From CAIVAT01 sp964525995 (GTDB lineage Bacteria; Bacteroidota; Bacteroidia; Bacteroidales; FEN-979): DNA of 64,000 nucleotides. How positions within the stretch are numbered: the stretch's first letter is position 1; every line of letters begins with the position of its first letter. The notes below the pieces were generated by a model, which worked only from the letters and a program-made list of their open reading frames with translations, did not search any database and was not told the origin of the DNA. A program made the position numbers and the translations under genes. Below, piece by piece: positions 46,082 through 56,338 of the stretch. Location: assembly GCA_964525995.1 (NCBI GenBank), contig CAZGIM010000020.1, positions 13,335 to 77,334 on the forward strand, given 5' to 3'.

Positions 46082-49000
46082 ATGACGAAAAAGTACATTT
46101 TCATTTTAACGCTGGTAATCGGGATCAGTCAGATCACGTTTGGCCAGCTTTCCGGGATCAAGACGATTCCGGGCGATTACGCGACCATTGCGGCAGCCAT
46201 CTCTGCGCTGAACACCAGCGGTGTCGGATCGGGTGGCGTTACCTTCAATGTGGCGGCGGGATATACAGAGACTATTACAGCCCCGTTATCTATAACTGCT
46301 ACCGGTACTTCTTCAAATCAGATAGTTTTTCAAAAAAGCGGCTCCGGCGCCAACCCGGTCATCACTGCCTATACCGGAACCAATACTCCGGGTACTGCTG
46401 TGCAGGACGGGATCTGGAACCTGGTCGGATCCGATTATGTGACTATTGACGGGATCAATCTCACTGATCCCAATACCACAAACCCTGAGACCATGGAGTA
46501 CGGATTCGGCTTTTTTAAAGCAAGTGCTACGGACGGGTGCCAGAATAATACGATCAAGAATTGCACCGTTACCCTCAGCAAAAATAACAATGCCTCGGGT
46601 ACAGCCCCTGCCGTTGACGGTTCAAGGGGTATCAATGTGGTGAACAGCCTTGTATCGACACAAACTACCGCCGAGACTCCCACTGCAGCCTCAGGATCGA
46701 ATTCCTTTAATAAGTTCTATGCGAATACGATCCAGAACTGCAATATCGGCATTGCGCTGATCGGTTTTGCCGATGTCACGCCATTTGCCTTTGCGGACTA
46801 TGGTAATGACGTAGGTGGCAGTGTCCTGGCTAACGGGAACAGCATTCTCAACTTCGGGGGAGCGGCCAGCGCAACGAATCCTGCTGCCGGTATCAGAACA
46901 CTGGCTCAGTATGACCTGAACGTGTCGTATAATACCATCAACAACAACAATGGTTCGGGCACAAATCATGTATCGACCCTGCGCGGGATTTACCTCAATA
47001 CGGCCACAAGCGCCAGCGAAACGATCACCAACAACACCATCACGCTGAAATCGGGAGGGACAACTTCCCAGGTGAGCGTCATTGAAAATGTGGCCGGTGC
47101 CACCGCCACCACCAATTCGGTGACCATCAGCGACAATACGATCCAGAACTGTACAAATGATGCCCTGACAACGGGTGTCTGGTACGGTATATACAACAAC
47201 GGGGCCTCGGCCGCCAACCTCAATATCAACAACAACACGTTTACGGGAAATACATCCAAAGGCACGAGCGGTTCCACATATATCATTTATAACAGCGGCG
47301 CGGTTCCGGGAACGATCAATATCACCAACAACAATCTCAGCCACACTTTTAACAATACGGCCGCTTATACCGGAACCACTTACAGCCTCTACAACAGCAG
47401 CGGTACCACGGCCACGACACTGAACATTACCGGGAACAACTTTTCAAACTATACCTTTGCAAATGCCACGGGATCGGGATCGCTGTATTTCATCTACCAG
47501 ACCAACAGCAATGCGAACCTGAATATCAGCAACAACACCTGGACGAACCTAACATTGAATCACAGCGCCTCAGAATACCTCTGCTATAACAGCTCAAATA
47601 CCCAGGTAGCACTTACATACAGCAACAACAGCATTGTGACCGGGTACACCCGTACGGCGGCATGCGGTTCGTTATACATTTACTATTGCGGATCATCTGC
47701 CCTGCCGACAAGCACCCAGGTGTACTCGGGAAATAATTTCTCGAACATCACCGGAACAACTTCCGGATCAGGGACAGTCTATATTTTATACAGTTCAGAT
47801 GGGTCAGCATCTCCTTACCCCAGAAAGACCATCTTCAATAATACTTATTCAAATATCAACTATAACACCACAGGCACGACCTACGGAATATACATGTCGT
47901 ACTTTGGCGACGGCAGCGGGACATTTGGGTCATCTATTTATAACAATACGCTCAATAATATTACCGTATCCGGGACATTCTACGGTATATATCCTACGGG
48001 TACCGCTTCGCCGAACTATGCCGGATCGGTGTACGGGAATACGGTGTCGAACCTGACGACCAACGGTGCCTCCTCCTCGGTATATGCCTATTATCTGGGC
48101 ACTTCAACCCCCGGCCTCAATGTCTATAAGAACAAGGCATTCGGGATCACGGCGGCTGGAGCTACGGGCCGTGCTTTCGGAATGTATGTGATGAGCGCAA
48201 ACCCGTATAATATTTACAACAATTTCGTCAGTGATATCAAGGCACCCACATCCACTCAGACAGCACCCACCACTGCGGCCACAGGTATCTATGTTAATAC
48301 CGGCTCAACGGTCAACCTGTATTATAATACTGTATTCCTGAATGCAACGGGTACAGGGACCAATTTCGGCACGGCTGCGCTTTATGCAAGCACAACCCCG
48401 ACCCTGCTGATGCAGAACAACATCTTTGTTAACAATTCTACCGCAAACGGAACCGGATTTACGGTTGCTTACCAGCGTTCCTCCACGACCATCAGCACTT
48501 ACAGCATTAGTTCCAATTACAATGATTTTTATGCGGGAACCCCGGGTGCGACCAACCTTATCATGTACGATGGCACCAATTCCTATCAGACCCTGGCTGA
48601 TTTCCAAACGTTGGTTTCGCCGCGCGATGCCGCCAGTGTCAGCGTGATGCCCGTGTTCATGAATTCCGTCACACCGCCGTATGACCTGCACATCAATCCG
48701 GCCACGGCGACTTATCTGGAGAGCGGCGGTATAAGGATAACAACGCCCGTTGCGGTTACTGACGACTTTGACGGGAATATCCGCCAGGGTGAACCCGGCT
48801 ATACGGGCACTGGCGTCGCTCCCGATATCGGAGCGGACGAATTCAACGGAACGCCGATATTTACCTGCACAACGCCCAATCCCGGGAATACGATGACCAC
48901 GGCGAACAACTTATGCTCGGGTCAATCCATAACGCTGTCGTTACAGAATGCCACATCAGGAACCGGAGTAAGCTACCAGTGGAAAAGTTCACCCGATAAC

Positions 49001-52000
49001 GTGACTTATACCGATATCACCGGGGCAACCATGTCGACCCTGACGTTCACTCCGAACGCACCTTTATATTACAAGTGTACGGTAACCTGTCAGAACGGTC
49101 CGGTTTCGGCTACGTCGAATCCCGTTCAAATTACTTTTCAATACACGATTACATCTACCACTCCTGCAACACGCTGCGGTCCCGGAACCCTGACTCTTGG
49201 CGCAACGGCATCCTCCGGTACCATCAATTGGTACACTCTGCCGTCGGGCGGAACATCGGTCGGAACAGGCAGCACATTCATTACGCCCCTGTTACCATCC
49301 ACTACGACTTATTATGTTGCAGCCCAGGGGCCCGAAACGACTGCAAGCGTCGGAGCCCCCAACACTGGCATTTCAACTTCCCTGTCGTCTCAAACAACCA
49401 CCACTTCCGGTATCAACTTCGATGTGATCGCTGCGACAGTAACGATCCTAAGCCTGGATATTTACCCGACCCCGGCAATCGGATCAGCTTTCACCTTCAC
49501 CGTGGTACAGGGTTCAAACACGATTGCCACCTATTCCGGAGTAACCACTGTTCAGGGTTCTACCACAGCACCTGTTGTTCAGACCGTTCCGGTAAACTGG
49601 GTGATCCCTGCCGGTACCGGATATAAGATCACTGCAACGACCAACCCGGGCATAATCCGTAATTCAGGCGGCGATGCCTTCCCCTATACCGTTCCGGGCG
49701 TAATCTCATTGACATCAAGTACCGGTTCATCCTATTATTATAACTTCTATAACTGGCAGGTCTCTGCGGCATGTTCTTCTCCGCGTGTTCCGGTTGTTGC
49801 AACTATCAACGTACCTCCTGTTGTCACAGCCAGCGTTACTCCCGGAACCATTTGCAGCGGACAAAGCGCCACCCTCACCGCCAGCAGCACCAATCCGGGC
49901 TATACGTATTCCTGGTCACCCACCACCACTCCTCCGACAGGAGCTACGGTGAGCGCTTCACCGGCAGTGACCACCAACTATACCGTGACTGCAACCGATA
50001 ATTCGAGTGGACCTTTTTCCGGGTGTTCCAATACGGCATCTCAGATTGTAAACGTGAATCCCTCACCTTCAACGCTGAATGTAGCGCCTGCCACCTCATC
50101 GCTCTATATCGGATCGATACAGCAGTTGACTGCCAGCGGCGGAGCCATACCCAACCAGGTTCTGCTTCATGAAAATTTCAACACCTCGGCTCCATCCTGG
50201 GTAGTGACCAACGGTCCGTCATCTCCTATGGGCGGAGCCTGGCACTATGAGGACTGCCCGTTCAACATTTCCTCGCATGCTTTTACCAACTTCAGCACGC
50301 AGGATGGCGGTAAATTCGCCTTTACCAATGCCGACGCAGGTGGTTCAGGCTCTATAACTGCGACCATGCTGACATCACCCTCGTTCAGTACGGTAGGATA
50401 TTCTACCCTGTCGCTTGCCTTTGAACAGATCTACCTGCAATACAGCGCCGATATCACCGCTGCCGTTGAGATCTCTACGAATGGCGGATCATCGTGGACC
50501 ACCCTGGCCGACTATTTCCTCATTGGCACGCAGGGAACCACCACCAATAACGCCCAGGCAACTACCATTTCGACCCTCGACCTGACAGCTTACATCAACC
50601 AGCCAAACGTTATGATTCGGTACAATTACCAGAGCGCCTGGGGTTATTACTGGATCATCGATAACGTAGTAATCACAGGAAATTACCAGGCTCCCATAAC
50701 CTGGACTCCGGTAACAGGACTGTACACCGATGCCGGTGCAACAGTAGCTTATGTTGCCGGAACCAATTATCCGATTGTTTACGCCAAACCGGCTGTGACC
50801 ACCACCTATACGGCAACCGCAACATCTCCATTGAACTGCACCTCTACTGCCAATGCGCTGGTTACCATCAAACTGCCGGTTGCCACCACCGATCCGGCTA
50901 TGCCCATCGGCATGACCTCCGCTACGCTGAATGGCACCATTGATCCGGCTACCTATTCGGTAGCAGTATCCTTCGAATATGGACAGACTCCTGCCTATGG
51001 ATCAACGGTTGCGGGATCGCCTTCGCCTGTTACCGGAACCGCAATTGTTCCTGTCAGCGCTCCTCTGTCAGGACTTCTGAACAATACCACCTACCATTTC
51101 AGGGTTAAGGGTGTCTACTCCGGAGGAACCATTTATGGCTCAGACATGACCTTCCTGACAGGGTGTCCGATGCCTTCTCCGGCAGGTCCCATCACCGGAC
51201 CAGCAACCATTTGTGCCGATGCAGCCGGAATCGTCTATTCGGTTGGAACGATTCCCAATGCAACAAGCTATCAATGGACCCTGCCGGCGGGCGCGACGAT
51301 AACGGCCGGATCAGGCACCAATATCATCACGGTGACCTTCGGCAGTGCATCAGGACCGGTTACGGTGGCAGGGACAGGAACCTGCGGCGCCGGACCCTCT
51401 TCTTCGCTTGCCGTTACGGTCAATCCGTTGCCGGTACCCACGATCAGCGGTCCTGCCTCATCCTGTGTTAATTCGACCAATAACATTTACACGACTGAAA
51501 CGGGCATGACGGGTTATACCTGGACCCTGTCGGCAGGAGGCACGATCACCTCAGGCGCCGGTACAAACGCCATCACCGTGACCTGGGCCACCACGGGTGC
51601 GAAAACCGTGTCGGTAAACTACACAAATGCCTCTAACTGTACGGCAATCGCCCCGACATCTTATGCGGTGAATGTTAACGCCCTGCCTACGCCGACCATC
51701 ACGGGGAGTACCTCGGTTTGTCAATATACCACGGGAGTGGTTTATACCACGCAAAGCGGGATGACCAATTATGTTTGGTCGGTTTCTGCCGGTGGCGTAG
51801 TGACCGCGGGAGGCACCCCGACGAGTAATTCGATAACCATAAACTGGAATGGATCAGGAGCACAGGCAGTCACTGTAAACTATACCAATGCAAACGGATG
51901 CGCTGCAGTGGTGCCCGTAAGCTACACGGTAACCGTAAATCCTTCGCCGGTTCCGACGATCGGCAGCGGGAACAATCCGTGTGTCGGAACGACCAACAAT

Positions 52001-53212
52001 GTCTATTACACCGAATCGGGCATGACGAACTACGTTTGGACGATCTCTTCGGGAGGTGTAATCACTTCCGGACTCGGTACGAACAATATACACGTTACCT
52101 GGAACACAGCAGGATCCCAGTGGCTGAGTCTGACCTATACCAGCCCCAGCGGGTGTAACCCGGTTTCGCCGACTCAGTTAACTGTTTTTGTAAATCCGAT
52201 GCCAAGCGCAGCGGGTCAGATCACGGGAACAGGAAGTGTTTGCGCCGGTCAGAACAATGTGGCCTACTCAACCACCGAAATCCTCAATGCCACCAGTTAC
52301 ACCTGGACCCTGCCGGCAGGCGCAACCATTGCATCGGGCGCCGGAACACGTTTTATAACCGTAAATTACGGAACGGCTGCAACTTCGGGTAATATCACCG
52401 TTGCCGGAACCAACAGCTGTGGTAACGGTACAGTATCGCCTGATTTCCCGGTAACCGTGAACCCGTTGCCGGCAGCGGCAGGACCCATTACCGGTCCGGC
52501 CAGCGTATGTGTGAATGCTATCGGCGTTGCCTACAGTGTACAGGCCATTAATGGAGCAACAGCTTATGTCTGGACTGTGCCGGCCGGCGCAACCATCACC
52601 AGTGGAAGCGGAACCCGGAATATCGTGGTTTCCTTTGGACCGAATCCGGGAACCGGTGCAATCACCGTGAAGGGTTCGAATAGCTGTGGTGAAGGGGCTG
52701 CTGCAACACTTAACGTGACGATGAACGCCATACCTAATGCTCCTACCGTAACGGTTAACGGTAACGTATTGACAAGTAGTGTGGCCACCGGAAATCAGTG
52801 GTATTACGAGGGCACAGCAATTCCGGGCGCTACGGGTCAAACCTACACGGTCATTAATAACACGGGATACTACTGGTGTGTGGTAACGGTGAACGGATGC
52901 TCCTCGCCTATCTCGAACAAAGAATGGGTGGTTGTTACAGGCCAGGCAGAGACCAGCGAAGCCCGTTTCAGCATCTATCCGGTACCAAACGACGGGCGTT
53001 TTGCGGTTACCATGACAAGTCCGGTCAGCGAAATTTACACCATCACGGTTTACAACCAGGTTGGAGAGAAAATCTATGAACTCGGAGATGTCAGGGTTGA
53101 CGGCAGCTTTGAGAAGGTGATCGACCTCAGACCGGTCGCAACGGGAATTTACTCGGTTGTATTCCTCAACAGCGAACATAAAGTGGTTAAGAAGATTCTC
53201 ATTAACCAGTAA
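46082..53212 (+). CDS. Giant T9SS-secreted beta-helix/PKD adhesin-like protein
   Basis: A 2376-residue exported surface protein. Residues 1-22 are a signal peptide (ending ITFGQ). About 23-920 form a right-handed beta-helix of Asn-rich coils (ITNNTITLKSGG, LNINNNTFTGNT), closing with VAPDIGADEFNG. Then follow Ig-like modules with CSGQSITLSL and CGPGTLTLGATA, a MAM/cleaved-adhesin-like jelly roll (about 1360-1536, ENFNTSAPSWVV to WIIDNVVITG), an FN3-like module (about 1600-1690) and six PKD-like repeats of about 85 residues (1693-2220) in two subtypes (A-B-B-B-A-A). A last Ig-like module leads to a type A T9SS sorting domain (about 2293-2376, FSIYPVPNDGRF to VVKKILINQ). It is likely anchored to the outer membrane or shed. 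A terminator follows 20 bp after the stop. Confidence 0.9.
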   Translation: MTKKYIFILTLVIGISQITFGQLSGIKTIPGDYATIAAAISALNTSGVGSGGVTFNVAAGYTETITAPLSITATGTSSNQIVFQKSGSGANPVITAYTGTNTPGTAVQDGIWNLVGSDYVTIDGINLTDPNTTNPETMEYGFGFFKASATDGCQNNTIKNCTVTLSKNNNASGTAPAVDGSRGINVVNSLVSTQTTAETPTAASGSNSFNKFYANTIQNCNIGIALIGFADVTPFAFADYGNDVGGSVLANGNSILNFGGAASATNPAAGIRTLAQYDLNVSYNTINNNNGSGTNHVSTLRGIYLNTATSASETITNNTITLKSGGTTSQVSVIENVAGATATTNSVTISDNTIQNCTNDALTTGVWYGIYNNGASAANLNINNNTFTGNTSKGTSGSTYIIYNSGAVPGTINITNNNLSHTFNNTAAYTGTTYSLYNSSGTTATTLNITGNNFSNYTFANATGSGSLYFIYQTNSNANLNISNNTWTNLTLNHSASEYLCYNSSNTQVALTYSNNSIVTGYTRTAACGSLYIYYCGSSALPTSTQVYSGNNFSNITGTTSGSGTVYILYSSDGSASPYPRKTIFNNTYSNINYNTTGTTYGIYMSYFGDGSGTFGSSIYNNTLNNITVSGTFYGIYPTGTASPNYAGSVYGNTVSNLTTNGASSSVYAYYLGTSTPGLNVYKNKAFGITAAGATGRAFGMYVMSANPYNIYNNFVSDIKAPTSTQTAPTTAATGIYVNTGSTVNLYYNTVFLNATGTGTNFGTAALYASTTPTLLMQNNIFVNNSTANGTGFTVAYQRSSTTISTYSISSNYNDFYAGTPGATNLIMYDGTNSYQTLADFQTLVSPRDAASVSVMPVFMNSVTPPYDLHINPATATYLESGGIRITTPVAVTDDFDGNIRQGEPGYTGTGVAPDIGADEFNGTPIFTCTTPNPGNTMTTANNLCSGQSITLSLQNATSGTGVSYQWKSSPDNVTYTDITGATMSTLTFTPNAPLYYKCTVTCQNGPVSATSNPVQITFQYTITSTTPATRCGPGTLTLGATASSGTINWYTLPSGGTSVGTGSTFITPLLPSTTTYYVAAQGPETTASVGAPNTGISTSLSSQTTTTSGINFDVIAATVTILSLDIYPTPAIGSAFTFTVVQGSNTIATYSGVTTVQGSTTAPVVQTVPVNWVIPAGTGYKITATTNPGIIRNSGGDAFPYTVPGVISLTSSTGSSYYYNFYNWQVSAACSSPRVPVVATINVPPVVTASVTPGTICSGQSATLTASSTNPGYTYSWSPTTTPPTGATVSASPAVTTNYTVTATDNSSGPFSGCSNTASQIVNVNPSPSTLNVAPATSSLYIGSIQQLTASGGAIPNQVLLHENFNTSAPSWVVTNGPSSPMGGAWHYEDCPFNISSHAFTNFSTQDGGKFAFTNADAGGSGSITATMLTSPSFSTVGYSTLSLAFEQIYLQYSADITAAVEISTNGGSSWTTLADYFLIGTQGTTTNNAQATTISTLDLTAYINQPNVMIRYNYQSAWGYYWIIDNVVITGNYQAPITWTPVTGLYTDAGATVAYVAGTNYPIVYAKPAVTTTYTATATSPLNCTSTANALVTIKLPVATTDPAMPIGMTSATLNGTIDPATYSVAVSFEYGQTPAYGSTVAGSPSPVTGTAIVPVSAPLSGLLNNTTYHFRVKGVYSGGTIYGSDMTFLTGCPMPSPAGPITGPATICADAAGIVYSVGTIPNATSYQWTLPAGATITAGSGTNIITVTFGSASGPVTVAGTGTCGAGPSSSLAVTVNPLPVPTISGPASSCVNSTNNIYTTETGMTGYTWTLSAGGTITSGAGTNAITVTWATTGAKTVSVNYTNASNCTAIAPTSYAVNVNALPTPTITGSTSVCQYTTGVVYTTQSGMTNYVWSVSAGGVVTAGGTPTSNSITINWNGSGAQAVTVNYTNANGCAAVVPVSYTVTVNPSPVPTIGSGNNPCVGTTNNVYYTESGMTNYVWTISSGGVITSGLGTNNIHVTWNTAGSQWLSLTYTSPSGCNPVSPTQLTVFVNPMPSAAGQITGTGSVCAGQNNVAYSTTEILNATSYTWTLPAGATIASGAGTRFITVNYGTAATSGNITVAGTNSCGNGTVSPDFPVTVNPLPAAAGPITGPASVCVNAIGVAYSVQAINGATAYVWTVPAGATITSGSGTRNIVVSFGPNPGTGAITVKGSNSCGEGAAATLNVTMNAIPNAPTVTVNGNVLTSSVATGNQWYYEGTAIPGATGQTYTVINNTGYYWCVVTVNGCSSPISNKEWVVVTGQAETSEARFSIYPVPNDGRFAVTMTSPVSEIYTITVYNQVGEKIYELGDVRVDGSFEKVIDLRPVATGIYSVVFLNSEHKVVKKILINQ

Positions 53213-53230
53213 CCTGTTTTGAATCAAAGA

Positions 53231-53268
53231 AAAGAGGGCATGTCGAATGATGTGCCCTCTTTCTTTTT
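53231..53268 (+). terminator. Rho-independent terminator of the giant adhesin gene
   Basis: AAAGAGGGCA (53231-53240) pairs perfectly with TGCCCTCTTT (53253-53262) around a 12-base loop and is followed by CTTTTT. It lies 19 bp after the stop at 53212. Confidence 0.9.
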
Positions 53269-53527
53269 CCGAACTCCAAAGGAATTATTACGGAATCTGT
53301 GTAAGTGTGCGAATGTAACGCCATTCAGATTCAGTTATACTGAGCGTTAGCGTTTTGTTCTTTCCCGCATACTCAAACAATCAAAGACCATATCGACTGA
53401 GTAATATCAGGTAAACTTAAAGATTCGTAGTCGAACATAATATTTCTACAAACCTATAATCTTTGTTTGATCTTTCGCATCGACAAGACCATAAAAATCA
53501 TTCTCAGACCGGCGCTTCTTTGCATGA
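53269..53527. other. Intergenic region, nothing recognised
   Basis: This stretch lies between two converging genes. No ORF, strong hairpin or promoter was identified beyond the terminator listed separately. Confidence 0.5.
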
Positions 53528-54223
53528 TTACTGGCCGGTTCCCTTCCTGAAGCCTGATTCTTCAATCTCGGTCTTTAGTTTCTTGGCTTCAGCCACGAGA
53601 ATTGTCTTTACCGCATATTGAGTCCCGTCGGGCAGATCGCCGTAGGTCACATCAAAGATAACCCTCTCGGCAGGATCATCAAGGTATGTGTTGACCGAAA
53701 GGGCCATCAGCTTCTTGCCGGCCAGATCCACGGATATCGAGAGTTGGTCACCCTTTTGGAGATAATCAGGGAAGGTCAACTTGAATTTTTTTCCCGGATC
53801 CAGGATCTGAATCGCAACCTTGCCGGCACCATAGATATCCTGAAGCTTGTCGGCGTCGGGCGGAAGGTAATCGCTGATCTTATCGGTGGACCTGGCAATA
53901 TATTCCGAAATGTCCTCCTTTTTGTTGGCAGCGATCTTACCCCTGATCCCGCCAGGAGTTTTCTGCTGATCGGTACCGCCCGTTGCGATCTTTGTAAGTT
54001 TCCCGTCAACGCTGTAGTAGCACTGATTCTGCCTGGTCGATTTCAATTCATCCTTGATCCAGGTCCGGGTCGTTTCAACCCAGGAGTACTGGCGCATGTT
54101 CTTTTTACTCTGTATCAGGCTGGTTTTGATGACCGACAAGGTCTCCTTCATATCCGGCTGGGCAGAAACCGTGAATGCACCTGCCAGGCAGACAAAACAA
54201 AATATCATTGATATCTTTTTCAT
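53528..54223 (-). CDS. Secreted protein of unknown function
   Basis: A 231-residue protein with a signal peptide (MKKISMIFCFVCLAGAFTVSAQ). The mature part has an N-terminal helical segment (ETLSVIKTSLIQSKKNMRQY), a WVETTRTWIKDELK strand region and a beta-rich C-terminal half (KLTFPDYLQKGDQLSISVDL, VIFDVTYGDLPDG). No known family was recognised. It sits between the giant adhesin and a second, degraded copy of that protein's sorting domain, on the opposite strand. Confidence 0.65.
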   Translation of the reverse strand: MKKISMIFCFVCLAGAFTVSAQPDMKETLSVIKTSLIQSKKNMRQYSWVETTRTWIKDELKSTRQNQCYYSVDGKLTKIATGGTDQQKTPGGIRGKIAANKKEDISEYIARSTDKISDYLPPDADKLQDIYGAGKVAIQILDPGKKFKLTFPDYLQKGDQLSISVDLAGKKLMALSVNTYLDDPAERVIFDVTYGDLPDGTQYAVKTILVAEAKKLKTEIEESGFRKGTGQ

Positions 54224-54352
54224 AGAAATGTTTGTTAAGGGGCAAAAATAAAAAAATCCGATGAGTTGATGACTCCTGAGATTCTATCTTCCGGTTCTGT
54301 CAGTTTCCGACTTATGTTAAATCACTGATCGAAAGGGAAACAGTAAAGTATT
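54224..54352. other. Short intergenic stretch between the secreted protein and the sorting-domain remnant
   Basis: No feature recognised. The secreted protein's promoter should be here, but no consensus box was found. Positions 54568-54655 after the remnant are also empty. Confidence 0.35.
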
Positions 54353-54567
54353 ATTTTGCGGTTACCTTGGCAAGTCCGGTTAGCGAAATTTACACCATTA
54401 CGGTTTACAACCAGGTTGGAGAGAACACCTATGAACCTGGAGATGTCAGAGTTAACGGCAGCTTTGAGAAGGTTACCGACCTCAGACCGGTTGCAATGCG
54501 AGTTAACTCTGTTGTATTCCTCAACAGTGAACATAAAGTGGTTAAGAAGATTCTTATTAACCAGTAA
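54353..54567 (+). pseudogene. Degraded duplicate of the T9SS sorting domain
   Basis: About 215 bp are roughly 90% identical to the last 205 bp of the giant adhesin gene (53009-53212) plus a few bases past its stop. The frame is intact from FAVTLASPVSEIYTIT to VVKKILINQ and ends in the same stop. The N-terminal YPVPNDGR part of the domain is missing, and a non-homologous sequence lies upstream. Substitutions such as ATGIYS to AMRVNS hit core positions. It has no start signal or export sequence, so it is a remnant. Confidence 0.85.
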
Positions 54568-54655
54568 CCGGTTTTAAATCAATGTTCTGTAAAGAAGAAT
54601 CCTGTAGTCACCTGCGAAATGATCCCACCGGGGAGCAGTGGGCCGGGTCGATCAG

Positions 54656-54850
54656 CTATCTGACGGTTCTGACATCGACAGCATTCAGCCCTTTTTTGCC
54701 TTTCTGAATTTCGAATTCTACTTCATCATTCTCGCGGATCCTGCCACGTACATCTGATTTATGGACAAACACCTCTTCGCCCGTTTCATCTACCTTGATA
54801 AATCCGAAGCCCCTTAGTTCATTGAAAAATTTTACTGTTCCTGTTTTCAT
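54656..54850 (-). CDS. Cold-shock domain protein
   Basis: A 64-residue single-domain OB-fold RNA chaperone of the CspA family. RNP1 is visible as RGFGFIKV and RNP2 as EVFVHKSDV. N-terminal MKTGTVKFFNE is canonical. It lies 133 bp downstream of the DEAD-box helicase on the same strand, a pairing expected for genes that cope with cold-stabilised RNA structure. Confidence 0.95.
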   Translation of the reverse strand: MKTGTVKFFNELRGFGFIKVDETGEEVFVHKSDVRGRIRENDEVEFEIQKGKKGLNAVDVRTVR

Positions 54851-54983
54851 AATTGAATAATTGTTTAATGGTCATATGGAATACCAACGAAGATTATTTT
54901 CATACGCGGTATGCACCGGAATCTTCAATGATATTTCCTGTTTTCTTGTTTCCCCGTTTACCTTTTTACCTGCCTCATTCCCA

Positions 54984-56114
54984 TCAGCAAAAAGGATGCG
55001 CCCTTACAATATCGATCTCTCTGTGGATCTCCTTGCGGATGCCGGCTAAATATTTTTTTTCTTCGTCCGAACAGAATGAGAGCGCCGTACCGGTTGCTCC
55101 TGCCCTACCGGTCCTGCCAATCCGGTGGACATAAGTTGCGGGTTCCTCCGGGATCTCAAAATTGATAACATGGCTCAGACTGTCGATGTCGATCCCGCGT
55201 GAAACCACATCGGTCGCTACCAGAACACGGATTGCTCCGTTACGGAATCCCTGCAGACTTTTCTCACGGTTATTCTGCGATTTGTCGCCGTGAATCGCCT
55301 CTGCCTTAATTCCGCTTTTGTTCAGATCCCTGGCAACGCGGTCGGCGCCATGACGGGTCCTTGTGAAAACCAGGGCATGTCGGATCTGGTCATGACTCAT
55401 CACATGTTTTAGCAAGTTCCGTTTGTCCTCTTTACGAACATAATATACCGATTGCCTGATCAATCCTGAAATTGCGGTTTCGGGCGCAACGGAAACCATT
55501 ACAGGCGCCGAAAGGATAGTACCTGACAGCGTTTTGACCTGCGGTGTTATGGTTGCCGCAAAGAACAAACTCTGTCGTTTTGCTGGCAACATGGCAATAA
55601 TCTTTTTAATGTCGTTGATGAACCCCATGTCGAGCATCCGGTCGGCTTCATCGAGAACCAGGTATCGGACGGTACCAAGGTTTACAAATCTCTGTCCGAC
55701 CAGGTCGAGCAGTCGCCCCGGGGTGGCAATCAGGATATCTACTCCTTTTTTTAACCTGATCACCTGATGATGCTGGGATACGCCGCCATAAATGCAGGTA
55801 CATTTTAATCCGGTTCCTGCCCCGTATGTCTGGAAACTTTCGTCGATCTGGAGGGCTAATTCCCGGGTTGGCGCCAATACAAGTGCTTTTATTCCCGGAA
55901 ATTTCGCGACATTTCTTTCAATAACAAGTCTTTGCAATATCGGGAGCGCGAAGGCAGCGGTTTTTCCGGTGCCTGTCTGGGCACATCCGAAGAGATCTTT
56001 TCCTGACAGTATATGAGGAATGGATTGGAGTTGAATTTTAGTGGGTGTTGTGTAACCTGCTTTTTTAACAGCATTAAGCAGCGGACTCAAAAGGTTTAAA
56101 TTTTCAAAAGTCAT
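54984..56114 (-). CDS. DEAD-box RNA helicase
   Basis: A 376-residue minimal DEAD-box helicase. All core motifs are present: Q motif PTKIQLQSIP, I AQTGTGKT, Ia PTRELALQ, Ib TPGRLLD, II DEAD, III in the variant form FAAT rather than SAT, IV LVFTRT, V ATDVVSRGID and VI YVHRIGRTGRAG. It stops soon after motif VI with no basic C-terminal tail, like short RhlE-type proteins. It has its own promoter and a leader of about 145 nt, typical of cold-regulated RNA helicase genes. The cold-shock gene follows. Confidence 0.95.
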   Translation of the reverse strand: MTFENLNLLSPLLNAVKKAGYTTPTKIQLQSIPHILSGKDLFGCAQTGTGKTAAFALPILQRLVIERNVAKFPGIKALVLAPTRELALQIDESFQTYGAGTGLKCTCIYGGVSQHHQVIRLKKGVDILIATPGRLLDLVGQRFVNLGTVRYLVLDEADRMLDMGFINDIKKIIAMLPAKRQSLFFAATITPQVKTLSGTILSAPVMVSVAPETAISGLIRQSVYYVRKEDKRNLLKHVMSHDQIRHALVFTRTRHGADRVARDLNKSGIKAEAIHGDKSQNNREKSLQGFRNGAIRVLVATDVVSRGIDIDSLSHVINFEIPEEPATYVHRIGRTGRAGATGTALSFCSDEEKKYLAGIRKEIHREIDIVRAHPFC

Positions 56115-56261
56115 AATAAATTAATTAAATAATGAATGAACTCACACGCCTGGCTGCAATGGCAGCGACGCTTCGATACTTTAATGAAAAAGGTTGGATT
56201 TAACTGAACTGGAGGTAAAAATCAGATGGGCCAGAAGAATCGTTATCTTCAAAAAAGCGCA

Positions 56262-56293
56262 CAAAGGTAAGAATAATTATGATACTTCGACAA
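56262..56293 (-). promoter_or_regulatory. Promoter of the DEAD-box helicase, with long leader
   Basis: Minus-strand TTG (56293-56291), 21 bases, then TACCTTTG (56269-56262). Transcription would start near 56256, leaving about 140 nt of untranslated leader before ATG 56114. Confidence 0.55.
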
Positions 56294-56338
56294 ACAACCG
56301 GCAATTCCGTCGTAGTTCTTAATCTTGATCAGAACCGT

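Noticed and set aside
46691..47344. 217-codon minus-strand frame opposite the adhesin beta-helix
   Set aside because: Antisense to a strongly patterned coding repeat, with no protein family features.
52268..53227. 319-codon minus-strand frame opposite the adhesin
   Set aside because: It is antisense to the PKD repeats and sorting domain. Its Arg/Cys-rich product repeats only because the sense strand does.
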